64,000 bases of DNA from Gordonia hankookensis (GCF_014673215.1 NZ_JACWMS010000001.1:496001-560000); one strand, 5' to 3'; shown: positions 35,131-45,092, counted from the stretch's first letter. Notes: a model not told the origin generated them from the sequence alone. Numbers and translations are program-made.

Positions 35131-35178
35131 GTAATCACACGCATCCGCCCGGGCTCGACTGCTGGGAATCTGATCGTC

Positions 35179-35475
35179 ATGAGCACCTCGAACGAGATCC
35201 CCCAGACCGTCACCACCGCCGCGTTCTACGCCCAGGCCGCCATCGCCTTCGGGGTCAGCCTCGCGACCGCGATCGTCGGCATCCTCTACCTCCCCCTCGA
35301 CCCGTGGCAGCGGGGCTTTCTCGCAATCACGCTTCTGTTCCTCACCTCGAGCACGTTCACGCTCGCGAAGGTCGTCCGCGATCGGCAGGAACAGACGACG
35401 GTCCGCGCCCGCCTCGACGAGGCGCGGATGGACAAGATCATGGCCGACCACGACCCCTTCAACCGCGTCGCCTGA
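35179..35475 (+). CDS. YiaA/B two-helix membrane protein
   Basis: This 98-residue protein has two membrane helices (AAIAFGVSLATAIVGILYL and GFLAITLLFLTSSTFTLAKV) followed by a charged helix. It shows the YiaAB two-helix domain motifs FYAQAAIAFGVS and FTLAKVVRDRQE. The function of the family is unknown. The gene lies between the AI-2E transporter (48 bases away) and an inverted repeat that may end the transcript. Confidence 0.85.
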   Translation: MSTSNEIPQTVTTAAFYAQAAIAFGVSLATAIVGILYLPLDPWQRGFLAITLLFLTSSTFTLAKVVRDRQEQTTVRARLDEARMDKIMADHDPFNRVA

Positions 35476-35493
35476 GCATCACCCCGCCCACCG

Positions 35494-35537
35494 CCCGGAT
35501 CCCGTCTCCGACCTCGCGTCGCGACACGGGATCCGGG
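35494..35537 (+). terminator. Probable terminator after the YiaAB gene
   Basis: CCCGGATCCCGT and its perfect complement (12-base arms) enclose 20 bases, starting 18 bases after the stop codon. No T run follows. The next gene lies 107 bases downstream on the same strand. Confidence 0.55.
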
Positions 35538-35644
35538 CATCCGGCTTTCCTGGCACGGGCGCCCTGACGTACATTCGACTGAGAACATATATTTGATAGG
35601 CGGCGCCCACGGAGTGGTGCAGCGCAGACAGGGGTGACACTTCG

Positions 35645-36880
35645 ATGGACATGACGTGGTCGGATGCCGACATCGCGTTCCGCGACGAGGTACGGGAGTT
35701 CCTCGAAGCCAACCTCACGCCCGAGTTGCGTGCCGCAGGTCGTTTGAGGACCAGCGTGTATGCCGATCACGAGGCGTCCATGGCCTGGCAGGCCATCCTG
35801 CACGAACGTGGCTGGGCCGCACCTGCGTGGCCCGTCGAGTACGGCGGCTGCGACTGGACCCTCACCCAGCACTACATCTTCAGCCGGGAGTCCGTCCTCG
35901 CCGGCGCACCTGCCCTGTCCCCCATGGGTATTCGCATGGTCTCCCACGCGATCATGGCCTTCGGTACGCAGGAGCAGAAGGATCACTTCCTGCCCGGCAT
36001 CCTCGACGGCAGCGTCTTCTTCTGTCAGGGCTACTCCGAGCCGGAGGCAGGCTCGGATCTCGCGTCCCTGTCCATGGCCGCGGTCAGCGACGGCGACGAC
36101 CTGGTGGTCACCGGCAGCAAGATCTGGACCACCCACGCGGCAGAGGCCAATTGGATCTTCTGCCTGGTCCGGACGTCGCGGCAGGAGCGCAAGCAGCAGG
36201 GCATCACCTTCGTGCTCATCGACATGCGCTCGCCGGGTATCGAGATCCAGCCGTTGGTGATGGCGTCGGGCGAACAGATCCAAGCACAGGTGTTCTTCGA
36301 CGGCGTGCGAGTGCCGAAGGCCAACGTGCTGGGCAGCATCGACGACGGCTGGACCGTCGCCAAGTACCTCCTCATCTTCGAACGCGGCGGTGGCGCGGTC
36401 GCGCCTGCACTCCAGGTGATGTGCGAGCACATCTCCGAGCGTGCCGCCACCGTGACCGGACCGTCGGGGGTGCCGCTCATCGAGGAGCCGGCGTTCGCGG
36501 CCAAACTCGCGGACGCACAGATCCGGGCCAAGGTCCTCGAGGTGCTCGAGTACCGTGCCCTCGCCGCGATGAGTTCGGGCGGCGACGCCGGTTCGGTGGC
36601 GTCGATGCTGAAGATCCTGGGAACCGAACTCAGTCAGCACATCACCGAACTCGACCTCGAGGCGGCCGGTCCACACGGCCGGGTCTACCAGCCACACGCG
36701 GCGGTACCCGGTGGGCCGATCGCGCAATACGAGGCACCTGCCGACGGCTACGTCAGCGGAGAGACCTGGCAGGCGGTGGCTCCGTTGCACTACCTCAACG
36801 ACCGTGCGGGATCGATCTACGCGGGCAGCAACGAGATCCAGCGCAACATCCTCGCCAAAGCCGCCCTCGGACTCGGTTAG
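35645..36880 (+). CDS. Acyl-CoA dehydrogenase, subunit 1 of pair
   Basis: This is a 411-residue FAD-dependent acyl-CoA dehydrogenase. Family motifs are RDEVREFLEANLTPELR near the start, FFCQGYSEPEAGSDLASL in the FAD/substrate region, VTGSKIWTTHA, and the C-terminal YAGSNEIQRNILAKAALGLG. It is followed by a second dehydrogenase gene after 23 bases. Such neighbouring pairs in actinobacteria often form heterotetramers (FadE-type) that act on bulky CoA esters such as steroid side chains. The first gene has a leader with possible -10 TATATT near 35586. Confidence 0.9.
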   Translation: MDMTWSDADIAFRDEVREFLEANLTPELRAAGRLRTSVYADHEASMAWQAILHERGWAAPAWPVEYGGCDWTLTQHYIFSRESVLAGAPALSPMGIRMVSHAIMAFGTQEQKDHFLPGILDGSVFFCQGYSEPEAGSDLASLSMAAVSDGDDLVVTGSKIWTTHAAEANWIFCLVRTSRQERKQQGITFVLIDMRSPGIEIQPLVMASGEQIQAQVFFDGVRVPKANVLGSIDDGWTVAKYLLIFERGGGAVAPALQVMCEHISERAATVTGPSGVPLIEEPAFAAKLADAQIRAKVLEVLEYRALAAMSSGGDAGSVASMLKILGTELSQHITELDLEAAGPHGRVYQPHAAVPGGPIAQYEAPADGYVSGETWQAVAPLHYLNDRAGSIYAGSNEIQRNILAKAALGLG

Positions 36881-36903
36881 AAAGCAACGGAGCAACTCAC
36901 GTC

Positions 36904-38052
36904 ATGGACTTCACACTCACCCCCGAACAGCAACTGCTCCGCGACGGCCTGACCAAATACCTGGCCGCCCGCTACGACCTCGCGACGAGCCGGGAGGTCG
37001 CCAAGGTCGGCGCCGGTTGGCAACCCGAGATCTGGCGTTCCTTCGCCGATGAACTCGGCGTCATCGGCGCCTGCCTGCCCGAATCGGTCGGCGGTGACGA
37101 CGGCGGCCCGGAGGAACTCATGGTGGTCACCGAGGCGCTCGGATATGCCCTCGTCATCGAGCCGTTCGTCGATTCGGTTGTCCTCGGCGCCCGTCTGCTC
37201 GCACGTACCGGTTCCGACCGTGCGCTCGCCGTCGCAGCGACGATCGCTGCCGGGACAGGAGTCTCGGCACTCGCGACGATCGAGGACGGCTCGGGCGGAA
37301 TGCTCCATCATGTCGCCACCCACGCCGAACGGTCCGGGGACGGCTGGATCCTCAACGGCGCCAAGGCAGTGGTCACGTCGGCACCGATCGCCGACCACCT
37401 GATCATCACGGCACGGACCTCGGGTGACGTCCGCGACCGCGACGGTTTGTCACTGTTCCTCGTCGACCTCGGCGGCGACGCGGTGCCCGACGGCCTGTCC
37501 ATGAACACGGTGCGCACGATCGACGATCGGCGAGCCGCCGACATCACCCTGACCGATCTGCGGCTCGACGCCGACTCACTCATCGGGCCAGAGGGCGCGG
37601 CTCTCCCCCTCCTCGAGCGGGCGTGGGACGAGGCGACCGCGGCGGTCGTCTCGGAGGCCGTCGGCGCGATGCGAAAGGTCCTCGACGACACGGTCGAGTA
37701 CGCAAAGCAGCGACAACAGTTCGGGGCCCCGATCGGAAGCTTCCAGGCACTGCAGCACCGGATGGTCGACATGTACATCGAGCTCGAACAGGCAGTGGCC
37801 GCACAGTATTACGCGATCCTCACGCTCGATGCACCGCCGGCCGAGCGAGCGGCCGCGGTATCGGCGGCGAAGGTGACGATCAGCCGGGCGGCCCGCTTCA
37901 TCGGACAGAACGCCGTCCAGCTGCACGGGGGCATGGGCATGACCGAGGAGCTGGCCATCGGCCACTTCTTCCGCCGACTCACCGCGATCGAGTACGAATT
38001 CGGTACGGCCGATGCGCATGTGGCCCGCTTCGCCGCCGCGACGCGCGGCTGA
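36904..38052 (+). CDS. Acyl-CoA dehydrogenase, subunit 2 of pair
   Basis: This 382-residue acyl-CoA dehydrogenase family protein is the likely partner of the preceding one. It starts MDFTLTPEQQLLRDGLTKYLA. The middle has DGWILNGAKAVVTSAPIADHLIITARTS, and the C-terminal half has EAVGAMRKVLDDTVEYAKQRQQFG and the FIGQNAVQLHGGMGMTEE loop. This layout resembles FadE28/FadE-beta subunits, in which the FAD binding is shared between two proteins. It starts 23 bases after the first subunit's stop. The substrate is probably a large acyl-CoA, but this is inference. A strong hairpin follows at 38081. Confidence 0.9.
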   Translation: MDFTLTPEQQLLRDGLTKYLAARYDLATSREVAKVGAGWQPEIWRSFADELGVIGACLPESVGGDDGGPEELMVVTEALGYALVIEPFVDSVVLGARLLARTGSDRALAVAATIAAGTGVSALATIEDGSGGMLHHVATHAERSGDGWILNGAKAVVTSAPIADHLIITARTSGDVRDRDGLSLFLVDLGGDAVPDGLSMNTVRTIDDRRAADITLTDLRLDADSLIGPEGAALPLLERAWDEATAAVVSEAVGAMRKVLDDTVEYAKQRQQFGAPIGSFQALQHRMVDMYIELEQAVAAQYYAILTLDAPPAERAAAVSAAKVTISRAARFIGQNAVQLHGGMGMTEELAIGHFFRRLTAIEYEFGTADAHVARFAAATRG

Positions 38053-38080
38053 TCACTCGATCGCCCTACGCAGCAACAGA

Positions 38081-38123
38081 CCTCGCGGCCGCCGCCCTGA
38101 TCATCGGGGCGGCGGCCGCGAGG
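38081..38123. terminator. Bidirectional hairpin between convergent genes
   Basis: CCTCGCGGCCGCCGCCC and its perfect complement (17-base arms) enclose nine bases. It lies between the end of the acyl-CoA dehydrogenase pair and the end of the leftward membrane protein gene, so it can stop transcription from both sides. Confidence 0.75.
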
Positions 38124-38142
38124 TTGCGATCGTGGTCGGCGA

Positions 38143-38847
38143 TCACCCGGGCCGACGCGATCGCAGCATCAGCACCCCGATGGCGATGATCGCGATCCCG
38201 CGGGGCGCTTCGTAGAGGAATCCCGAGAGCCCTTCCACCGCGGGAATCGGAAGCATGAAACCGACCATGCCGACCAGCGTGAGCACTCCGATCCACAGCG
38301 GGACCGCCCGGTTCCGGATCAGGCTGGCGCCCAGCAAGCCCATGCCGGCGAGCATCACCAGACCTCCGACGGTGTTCAGCAACTCGAAGGCGGTTGTCCC
38401 CAGCATCGAGTCGTCGTCGGCGATGAGCCTCGCCGTATCCGGATCGTGCGCAAACGGGTAGGCGACGAAGAGTTCGACGATGAGGTGGCCGGTGGCCGTG
38501 ACCAGGTTGCCGATGAAGTAGGCGACGACTCCCACGAATCCGCCGACGCCGACACGGGGTGCGAGCCACGCGTACATGCCCGGCAGACCCAGTAGCAGGA
38601 GCGTCGTCCCCACACCCAGGAGAATCTGCGCCCAGGGCGCACCGGCACCGTGGAGCGCGTCCACCGAGTGTGCGTTGCCATCGACGATCGGATGCAGTGT
38701 GCCGCCGACGATGCAGGCGGCGCCACCGGTCGCCAACGCGGCGCCGGTGAGTCGGCGCAGGGTCGGCCAGGTCGGTGACCGGAACGGGCCGGGCGTATCG
38801 AACGCCTCGACGTGATGTGGTGCATGAAGGTGAGTTGTATCTGTCAT
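38143..38847 (-). CDS. Multi-spanning membrane protein of unknown function
   Basis: This 234-residue protein has about six hydrophobic segments: near residue 30 (LTGAALATGGAACIVGG), 70 (ILLGVGTTLLLLGLPGMYAW), 95 (GGFVGVVAYFIGNLVTATGH), 145, 175 and 200. ATG 38847 is preferred; the frame is open further to 38916 without support. I recognise no named domain. It lies divergent from the large SARP regulator with 126 bases between starts, which suggests that it may be controlled by, or linked to, that regulator. Confidence 0.75.
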   Translation of the reverse strand: MTDTTHLHAPHHVEAFDTPGPFRSPTWPTLRRLTGAALATGGAACIVGGTLHPIVDGNAHSVDALHGAGAPWAQILLGVGTTLLLLGLPGMYAWLAPRVGVGGFVGVVAYFIGNLVTATGHLIVELFVAYPFAHDPDTARLIADDDSMLGTTAFELLNTVGGLVMLAGMGLLGASLIRNRAVPLWIGVLTLVGMVGFMLPIPAVEGLSGFLYEAPRGIAIIAIGVLMLRSRRPG

Positions 38848-38973
38848 GACATCGAGCTTTCCGGGCACGCCTGGTGTTAGCCTTGTGTCCGGCTGGTGCG
38901 CATATCGGCACCACATCGGACCAGGTCAAGCCGCTTCTCGACGAACTCGGCCGACCCCGGAACCATCGGGACG

Positions 38974-41900
38974 GTGTACGTGGGAGCTAGTGATCCGCAC
39001 ATCCCGATCCGCGTTCTCGGTCCACTGTCGGTCACCGCCGCGGACGGCACCCCGATCGCCATGACCGCTCGTAAACACGCGGAACTCGTGACCATCCTCA
39101 CGGTCGAACGCAGTGCGTGCTCCCCCGAGCGCATCGCCGATGCCCTCTGGCGTGGGAAACCTCCGCGCTCGGCAGCCGGGACCCTGCAGGGCTACATCTC
39201 GCGACTCCGAAAGCAGCTCGCCCCCACCGGGTCGGTTCGCATCGACACCGAGCCCGCCGGCTACGTCCTGCGGTGCGACGGCGCCGCCACCGACCTCGAC
39301 GTCCTCGACAAACTCGGCCAAGAAGGTCTGCAAGCGATCCGTTCCGACCCGGCCGTCGGCGCCGACCTGCTGCGCCGGGCCCTCGATCTCTGGCGCGGCG
39401 AGCCACTGGCCGAGATCGCGGACATCGCCGACTACGAACCAGAACTCGTGCGGCTCGACGAGATGCGTTCCGAACTCACCGAATCCGCTGCCGACGCGTT
39501 TCGGACGGTCGGCGAGCACCGTCGGGCCGTTGCGATGCTGACCCCGCTGTGCACACGTCACCCCTATCGAGAAGGCGCCGCGCGGTCACTGGCGCGCGCT
39601 CTGCGCGAGGACGGCCGGACCGCCGACGCCCTCGCCGCGATCCGCAGACTGCGACGAATGCTCGCCGACGATCTCGGTCTCGACCCGAGTGACGAAACCA
39701 TCGCGCTCGAATCCGAACTGCTCGACCCGTCCCGGTCCATCACCGGTGAGGGTGCCACCGAACGACCCGCTCCCGACCGGCCCCGCCTGATCGGGAGGGC
39801 CTCCGAAGCCGCTGTGCTCGACCGGGTCTGGGATTCCGGTGCAACACGGCCCGCCGGAGTGCTCGTGTTCGGTCCGTCGGGAATCGGGAAGACCGCGCTC
39901 GTCGAGGACCTCATCTCCCGTCACCACGCGGCCGCACGCCGATTCATCGGCAGGCCGGTGGGCGGAGGCCGGGTCTTCGCAGCGATCGACGACCTGTTCG
40001 GCCTGCAGGTGGCAGGGGCGGGTGCGCACACGGTTGCCGGCGACATGTCGTCACAGATCTGGTCGGACATCCATACCCACGGGCGGTCGGTCCTGCTGCT
40101 CGACGACCTGCAATGGCTCGACGTCGACTCCGCACAGCTGCTGGCCCGGGTCTTGTCCGGCATGCCGAAGACACCGATCACAGTGGTCGCCACCGGCCGC
40201 ATGTCCGACGACACGTGCGCGCAGATCATCCGGGCAGCCATCGGCCGCCACGGGCTCGTGACGGATCTGACGGTAGGCGAACTGAGCGGCGCCGACCTCC
40301 GCAGACTCGTGGACGAGAGATTCGAGAATCTCGGCGTGGCGCCGACAGTCGACCGGGACGACCTCGCCGCGCAGAGTCTCGGCAGCCCGTTGATCGCGAA
40401 CCAGATCTGTGACGCAGTCGCGCTCGGCGCCACCCTGGACCCTCGACATCCTGCCCGCACCGCGGTGGCCGCCCGCCTCGACGAGCTCACCCCGGAGGCA
40501 CGAACCCTGATGACGGTCCTCGCCGTCGCGGGCGGCCGTCTGTCGGCCTCCGTACTCGCCGAGATCGGTGGTGGCGTCCCGGCCTCGGTCGTCGACGAGC
40601 CGCGTGGCCTGGGACTGGTCGAGATGTCCACGGATGCGACGCTCACCGTCGCCCACGACGGGGTGCGCGAGGCAACGCTGGCGAGATCCTCACGAACGGA
40701 GCAGGTCGACGCCCACGCCTCGCTTGCGGCCGCCCTGGAAGCCGCAAGTCCGGAGGATCGGGAGTCGATCGCCGTGCACCTCGCCGAATCTGCCACCGAT
40801 GTGCAGACCACCGAACGCGCCGCGCGAGCCTGTCGGGATGCCGCGCGGGCGGCGATGGATTCGGATGCCGACCACCGGGCCCTCGAACTCGCGCGGCGAG
40901 GTCTCGCCCTGAGCACCACCGACGACCTTGTCGTCGATCTCAATCGGATCGCCGGGACGGCGGCGATCCGCGTCGGCGATTTCGACAGTGCCACGGCCTC
41001 ATTCGATACCGCCGCACACGTGAGCCGAGGTCACCGGGACTGGCCCGCTCTCGCCGACACGGCACTCCTGTCGTCTCCCCAAGGGGTGGCGGGCTACTGG
41101 TCCGGGTTCGGCGTCATCCAGTCCGCGTATCCACCACTTGTGCGAGAAGCATTGGCGCACAGCGAGAATCTCGATCCTGCCATTGCGGCCCGACTACAGG
41201 CGGGTGAGGCGGCACGGCTGAGCGTTCTCGGGATGCCGGGTGCCCAGGACCACCTGGCCGCCGCTCAACTCGCGACCGGCTGCGATCCGTCGGTCGACTA
41301 CGAGATCGCGCTCGCCGATTTCCTGCTCCGGTGGGAACCCACCATGCTCGAGGAAAGGCGCAAGATCGCAGCGACGCTCGACACGCTCTCGGGCGGAGAT
41401 GTGAACCGACGTGCGACCGCACTGCATCTTCAACGCGTCTGCGCGCTCGAGGCCGGGGATCTCCGCATGACTCGCAGACTCTCGCTCGATTTCGCGCGGC
41501 TGGTCGACAGCCGCGACGGCACCGATCTGCACACCATGCAACTGTGGTGGCAAGTGATGCTCGCACTCCTCCGCGGCGACTACGCCGCCAGTCGATCACT
41601 CACCGAACGGTTCTCCACCGTCGTCGGCGACCTCTCCGAGCGTGCGCGCATGCTCGGAGAGGCCTCGATGGCGACCAGCCGCTCCATCGAGGCATGGCAC
41701 CACGGCGCCCTCGCCTCGATGCTGGGCACATTCGACACGCTGGTCGACGAAGTCGACGACGACTTCGCCCTGGTCATCGCGCTCGGCTCGGCCGAGGCAG
41801 GTGACCACGAGCGGGCGCTCCGCGTCGCAGGCGAGCTCACCTCCGACGCCGCGTACTGGAGTGGTTCTCGCATCGTCGCCCGCGTACCCCTGCTCATCGA

Positions 41901-42192
41901 AGCCCTGTTCGCGATCTCGAGGGATCCCGACCACGTGTCAGCGGCACGCGAGATCTGCGGCCGCCTGAACCATCTCGTGTCGGACTGGTCATCGGGGCTG
42001 ATCGTCCAGTGGCCAGGACTCGTGTGTCTCGGACCTGCCGTGTTGTACCGCGGGACAGCCGAGGCGATCCTCGACCGGGACGGCACGCCTGACCTCCGCG
42101 AGGCGGTGCGGGTGGCCCGTGACGCGGGGGCACTGCCCTACCAGGCACGTGCCCAGCGGCGACTCGATCAACTGACGGCCACCCGGCCGTGA
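38974..42192 (+). CDS. SARP-type regulator with AAA+ ATPase domain
   Basis: This protein of about 1070 residues has the layout of large AfsR/SARP regulators. The N-terminal winged-helix (IRVLGPLSVTAADGTPIAMTARKHAELV and ADALWRGKPPRSAAGTLQGYISRLRKQL) is followed by a bacterial transcriptional activator domain (ADLLRRALDLWRGEPLAEIADIADYEPELVRL, then PYREGAARSLARALREDGRTADAL). An ATPase module follows with Walker A GPSGIGKTAL and Walker B VLLLDDLQWLD. The C-terminal half is helical, TPR-like, and carries no LuxR-type HTH. The start is uncertain: GTG 38974 fits the domain start best, with the frame open from 38896. It would bind DNA by its winged helix and use ATP or a ligand as signal. The target genes are unknown. 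Confidence 0.88.
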   Translation: MYVGASDPHIPIRVLGPLSVTAADGTPIAMTARKHAELVTILTVERSACSPERIADALWRGKPPRSAAGTLQGYISRLRKQLAPTGSVRIDTEPAGYVLRCDGAATDLDVLDKLGQEGLQAIRSDPAVGADLLRRALDLWRGEPLAEIADIADYEPELVRLDEMRSELTESAADAFRTVGEHRRAVAMLTPLCTRHPYREGAARSLARALREDGRTADALAAIRRLRRMLADDLGLDPSDETIALESELLDPSRSITGEGATERPAPDRPRLIGRASEAAVLDRVWDSGATRPAGVLVFGPSGIGKTALVEDLISRHHAAARRFIGRPVGGGRVFAAIDDLFGLQVAGAGAHTVAGDMSSQIWSDIHTHGRSVLLLDDLQWLDVDSAQLLARVLSGMPKTPITVVATGRMSDDTCAQIIRAAIGRHGLVTDLTVGELSGADLRRLVDERFENLGVAPTVDRDDLAAQSLGSPLIANQICDAVALGATLDPRHPARTAVAARLDELTPEARTLMTVLAVAGGRLSASVLAEIGGGVPASVVDEPRGLGLVEMSTDATLTVAHDGVREATLARSSRTEQVDAHASLAAALEAASPEDRESIAVHLAESATDVQTTERAARACRDAARAAMDSDADHRALELARRGLALSTTDDLVVDLNRIAGTAAIRVGDFDSATASFDTAAHVSRGHRDWPALADTALLSSPQGVAGYWSGFGVIQSAYPPLVREALAHSENLDPAIAARLQAGEAARLSVLGMPGAQDHLAAAQLATGCDPSVDYEIALADFLLRWEPTMLEERRKIAATLDTLSGGDVNRRATALHLQRVCALEAGDLRMTRRLSLDFARLVDSRDGTDLHTMQLWWQVMLALLRGDYAASRSLTERFSTVVGDLSERARMLGEASMATSRSIEAWHHGALASMLGTFDTLVDEVDDDFALVIALGSAEAGDHERALRVAGELTSDAAYWSGSRIVARVPLLIEALFAISRDPDHVSAAREICGRLNHLVSDWSSGLIVQWPGLVCLGPAVLYRGTAEAILDRDGTPDLREAVRVARDAGALPYQARAQRRLDQLTATRP

Positions 42193-42237
42193 TCACCGAC
42201 ACACCGGGCGATCGGTGCCCTCCGGCGGGAATCTCTC

Positions 42238-43353
42238 GTGAAGTTCTCGGCGTTCTTCTCTCACGTGACCATCAGTCCCGCTCTCTTCAACCCGCTGACC
42301 ATCCGCGATCTCGAGATCCCCAACCGCATCTGGCTCGCCCCGATGTGCCAGTACAGTTGCTTCGCCGGTGACGGCGTACCAACCGACTGGCACCTCGTGC
42401 ACCTGGGCGCCCGGGCGACCGGCGGTTTCGGGCTCGTCCTGAGCGAAGCGGCGGCCGTGACGCCGGACGGACGCATCAGCGCTCAGGACGCGGGGATCTG
42501 GAACGACGCCCAGGCCGGGGCGTGGCGACGGATCACCGATTTCGTGCACGCGCAGGGCGCCACGGTCGGCATCCAACTCGCACACGCCGGCCGCAAGGCG
42601 TCGGTGTATTCGCCGTTCGCCAAGCAGTCGGGCAGCGTGCCCGCAGCCGAGGGCGGCTGGACCACGGTGGGACCGTCGCCGATCGCCTTCGACGGATTCG
42701 CCGAGCCGGTCGCGCTGAGCACCGACCAGATCGCCGGGGTGGTCGATGCGTTCGCCAACGCGGCCCGCCGCGCCGATGCCGCCGGTTTCGACGTTGTCGA
42801 GATCCATGCGGCGCACGGCTACCTGCTGCACCAGTTCCTGTCACCGCTGTCGAACGAGCGGAACGACTCGTATGGCGGAAGTTTCGACAACCGCGTCCGA
42901 ATCGTGCTCGAGGTTGCCGAGGCGGTCCGACAGGCGTGGCCGGAAGGCAAGCCGCTGTTCGTCCGCATCTCCGCCACGGACTGGACCGACGGCGGATGGA
43001 CTCCCGCCGACAGTGGCCGGCTCGCCCGGTTGCTCGGTGACCGCGGTGTCGACCTCATCGACGTGTCGACCGGCGGCAACGTGCAGGCCGACATCCCGGT
43101 GGGGCCCGGGTACCAGGTGGAGTTCGCGCGCTCGGTACACCGTGAGTCCGGGATCGCCACGGCTGCAGTCGGGCTCATCACGCAACCCGATCAGGCCGAG
43201 AAGGTCGCGGGCGACGACGACGTCACGGCGGTGTTGCTCGCACGCGCTGCGCTCCGTGAACCCGCCTGGCCGTTACGGGCCGCATACGAACTCGGGGTCT
43301 CACATCGCGACGCTCCGTACCCCGCCCAGTACACCCGAGGCGCCTGGCGATAG
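42238..43353 (+). CDS. NADH:flavin oxidoreductase, Old Yellow Enzyme family (YqjM-like)
   Basis: This FMN-dependent ene-reductase of about 371 residues reduces activated C=C bonds with NAD(P)H. Key motifs are RIWLAPMCQYSC with the YqjM-type cysteine in PMCQYS, LAHAGRKAS, and the FMN/substrate stretch EIHAAHGYLLHQFLSPLSNER followed by YGGSFDNRVR. AVGLITQP near the end binds the phosphate. The GTG at 42238 follows GGCGGGAA; GTG 42265 would also remove the odd extra N terminus. The gene follows the SARP regulator by 45 bases on the same strand and may be cotranscribed. The substrate is unknown. Confidence 0.9.
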   Translation: MKFSAFFSHVTISPALFNPLTIRDLEIPNRIWLAPMCQYSCFAGDGVPTDWHLVHLGARATGGFGLVLSEAAAVTPDGRISAQDAGIWNDAQAGAWRRITDFVHAQGATVGIQLAHAGRKASVYSPFAKQSGSVPAAEGGWTTVGPSPIAFDGFAEPVALSTDQIAGVVDAFANAARRADAAGFDVVEIHAAHGYLLHQFLSPLSNERNDSYGGSFDNRVRIVLEVAEAVRQAWPEGKPLFVRISATDWTDGGWTPADSGRLARLLGDRGVDLIDVSTGGNVQADIPVGPGYQVEFARSVHRESGIATAAVGLITQPDQAEKVAGDDDVTAVLLARAALREPAWPLRAAYELGVSHRDAPYPAQYTRGAWR

Positions 43354-43356
43354 CGG

Positions 43357-45084
43357 TCAGCGCGCTCGGACCACGCCGTCGGCGTCGGCGAGCACCTGGG
43401 TCTTCAGTACCTTCTTGGCGACCTTGCCGGTCGCGGTCCTGGGCATGTCGGATGTGAGATACAGCGCCTCAGGGCATTTGAAGGTGGCCAGGCGCAGGTC
43501 GGCGAAGGCACGCAACTCGGCCAGGTCGGGCGTCGCCCCAGGTCTGGGCACGATGACCGCGCACACCCGCTCCCCCATCGCCCGGTCCGGTATGCCCACC
43601 GCGGCGACGTCGAGAACGGCCGGATGCTCGTAGAGAACCGCCTCGACCTCGGCGCAGTAGACGTTCTCGCCGCCCCGGATGATGACGTCCTTCACCCGGT
43701 CGACGACGTAGACGAATCCGTCGTCGTCGACGTATCCGAGGTCGCCACTGCGAAACCATCCGTCCACGAACGATTCTGCGGTCGCCTCGGGATTGCGCCA
43801 GTACCCCGTGGCGACCTGCGGTGAACGGAAGCACAGCTGGCCGGTCTCCCCGACGCCGAGCGGTTCGCCTGCCGGCCCCTCCACACGCAGGTCTGCGGTC
43901 GGGTTGAGGCGGCCGACACTGTCGGGATGGGCCGCATATTCGTCCCCGACGTTGCTCACCATCGCCGACGTCGTCTCGGTGAGCCCGTAGCCGTTCACGA
44001 TCTGGACCGATTCGCCGAGCACCTCGCGCACCAGTCGTGGCAGCTCGGAGGGGACGTTGGCGGCTCCGCAGGTGAACGACGCCACCAACCCGTTGAACTC
44101 CTTCGCGCGGGGGTGCTCGAGAAACTCCCGAGCCATCGCCGGCACCCCACCCAGGCCACTGACCTGTTCTTCGTGGGCCCGCCGGATGAAGTCATCGACA
44201 TCCCATTTGGGCAGCAGCACAGTCTTGCTGCCGCCCATGGCACTGCCGACGATCGCCGCGATGCCACCGATGTGGAACAGCGGCGCGACCATGATCCCGG
44301 CCATCTGACCGGACCGTGGCGGCGACTGGCGGCCGGAGATGAGGACATCGCGGAGCGCCATGAACCCCATGTTCATCACATTGGTGATGATGCCGCGGTG
44401 GGTGATCACCACCCCTTTGGGTCGTCCGGTGGTCCCTGACGTGTACAGGATCGCCGCGACATCGTCCGTCTCGACAACGGCGAAGTCGTCGCCGCCCAAC
44501 GGGTCTCCGTGGATGAGGGCGTCGAACGCGACCTCACCCGGATGGCCCCCGCCGTCGGTGCGGACACCGATGATCGGGACCGACAGCTCACCGAGCGCGG
44601 CGAGACGCTCGACCCGTTCGGCATCTGCGATGATCACCGCCGGCTCCGCCTCGGTGATCGCCGAACCGAGCTCCGGACCTTTCCACCACGAGTTCATCGG
44701 GACCGCAACGGCTCCGAGCACCACCGACGCCCACCAGCTGGTGACGAACTCGGGGCAGTTCCGCATGACGATGGCGACGCGATCTCCCCGGCGCACACCG
44801 AAGTCCCGGGCCAGTCGTGCGGCGAGCGCACCTGCCTGCGCGCGCACCTCGCGGACGGTCAGCCGATTGTCCTCGTGGACGAGATGCGTCGTGTCGTCGT
44901 GTGCCCGCATCGCCTCGAAGATCTCGATCAGGGTCCCGGGGATGTTCGCGTACGCGCGAACGGGGTGGCCGTCGATGATCACCTCGGTGGTCTCGAACGG
45001 GGCCCCGGGCCCCATCAAGCCGGCGAGCGCAGGGTCATCGGCGTAGTCGGCGGTGAAGGTACCGAAAGTCGGGCTGAGCGTCAC
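43357..45084 (-). CDS. Acyl-CoA synthetase (FadD-type, ANL superfamily)
   Basis: This 575-residue AMP-forming ligase makes acyl-CoA, or acyl-AMP, from a carboxylic acid with ATP. Visible are the P-loop YTSGTTGRPKGVV, the adenine region NGYGLTETTS, and WFRSGDLGYVDDDGF. The hinge VDRVKDVIIRGGENVYCAEVE and the catalytic lysine in TATGKVAKK are also present. The start GTG 45084 lies 8 bases after the amidohydrolase stop, so the two form an operon. The linked amidohydrolase suggests a ring-cleavage or decarboxylation substrate before CoA activation, but the acid is unknown. Confidence 0.9.
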   Translation of the reverse strand: MTLSPTFGTFTADYADDPALAGLMGPGAPFETTEVIIDGHPVRAYANIPGTLIEIFEAMRAHDDTTHLVHEDNRLTVREVRAQAGALAARLARDFGVRRGDRVAIVMRNCPEFVTSWWASVVLGAVAVPMNSWWKGPELGSAITEAEPAVIIADAERVERLAALGELSVPIIGVRTDGGGHPGEVAFDALIHGDPLGGDDFAVVETDDVAAILYTSGTTGRPKGVVITHRGIITNVMNMGFMALRDVLISGRQSPPRSGQMAGIMVAPLFHIGGIAAIVGSAMGGSKTVLLPKWDVDDFIRRAHEEQVSGLGGVPAMAREFLEHPRAKEFNGLVASFTCGAANVPSELPRLVREVLGESVQIVNGYGLTETTSAMVSNVGDEYAAHPDSVGRLNPTADLRVEGPAGEPLGVGETGQLCFRSPQVATGYWRNPEATAESFVDGWFRSGDLGYVDDDGFVYVVDRVKDVIIRGGENVYCAEVEAVLYEHPAVLDVAAVGIPDRAMGERVCAVIVPRPGATPDLAELRAFADLRLATFKCPEALYLTSDMPRTATGKVAKKVLKTQVLADADGVVRAR

Positions 45085-45092
45085 GGTGGGCC

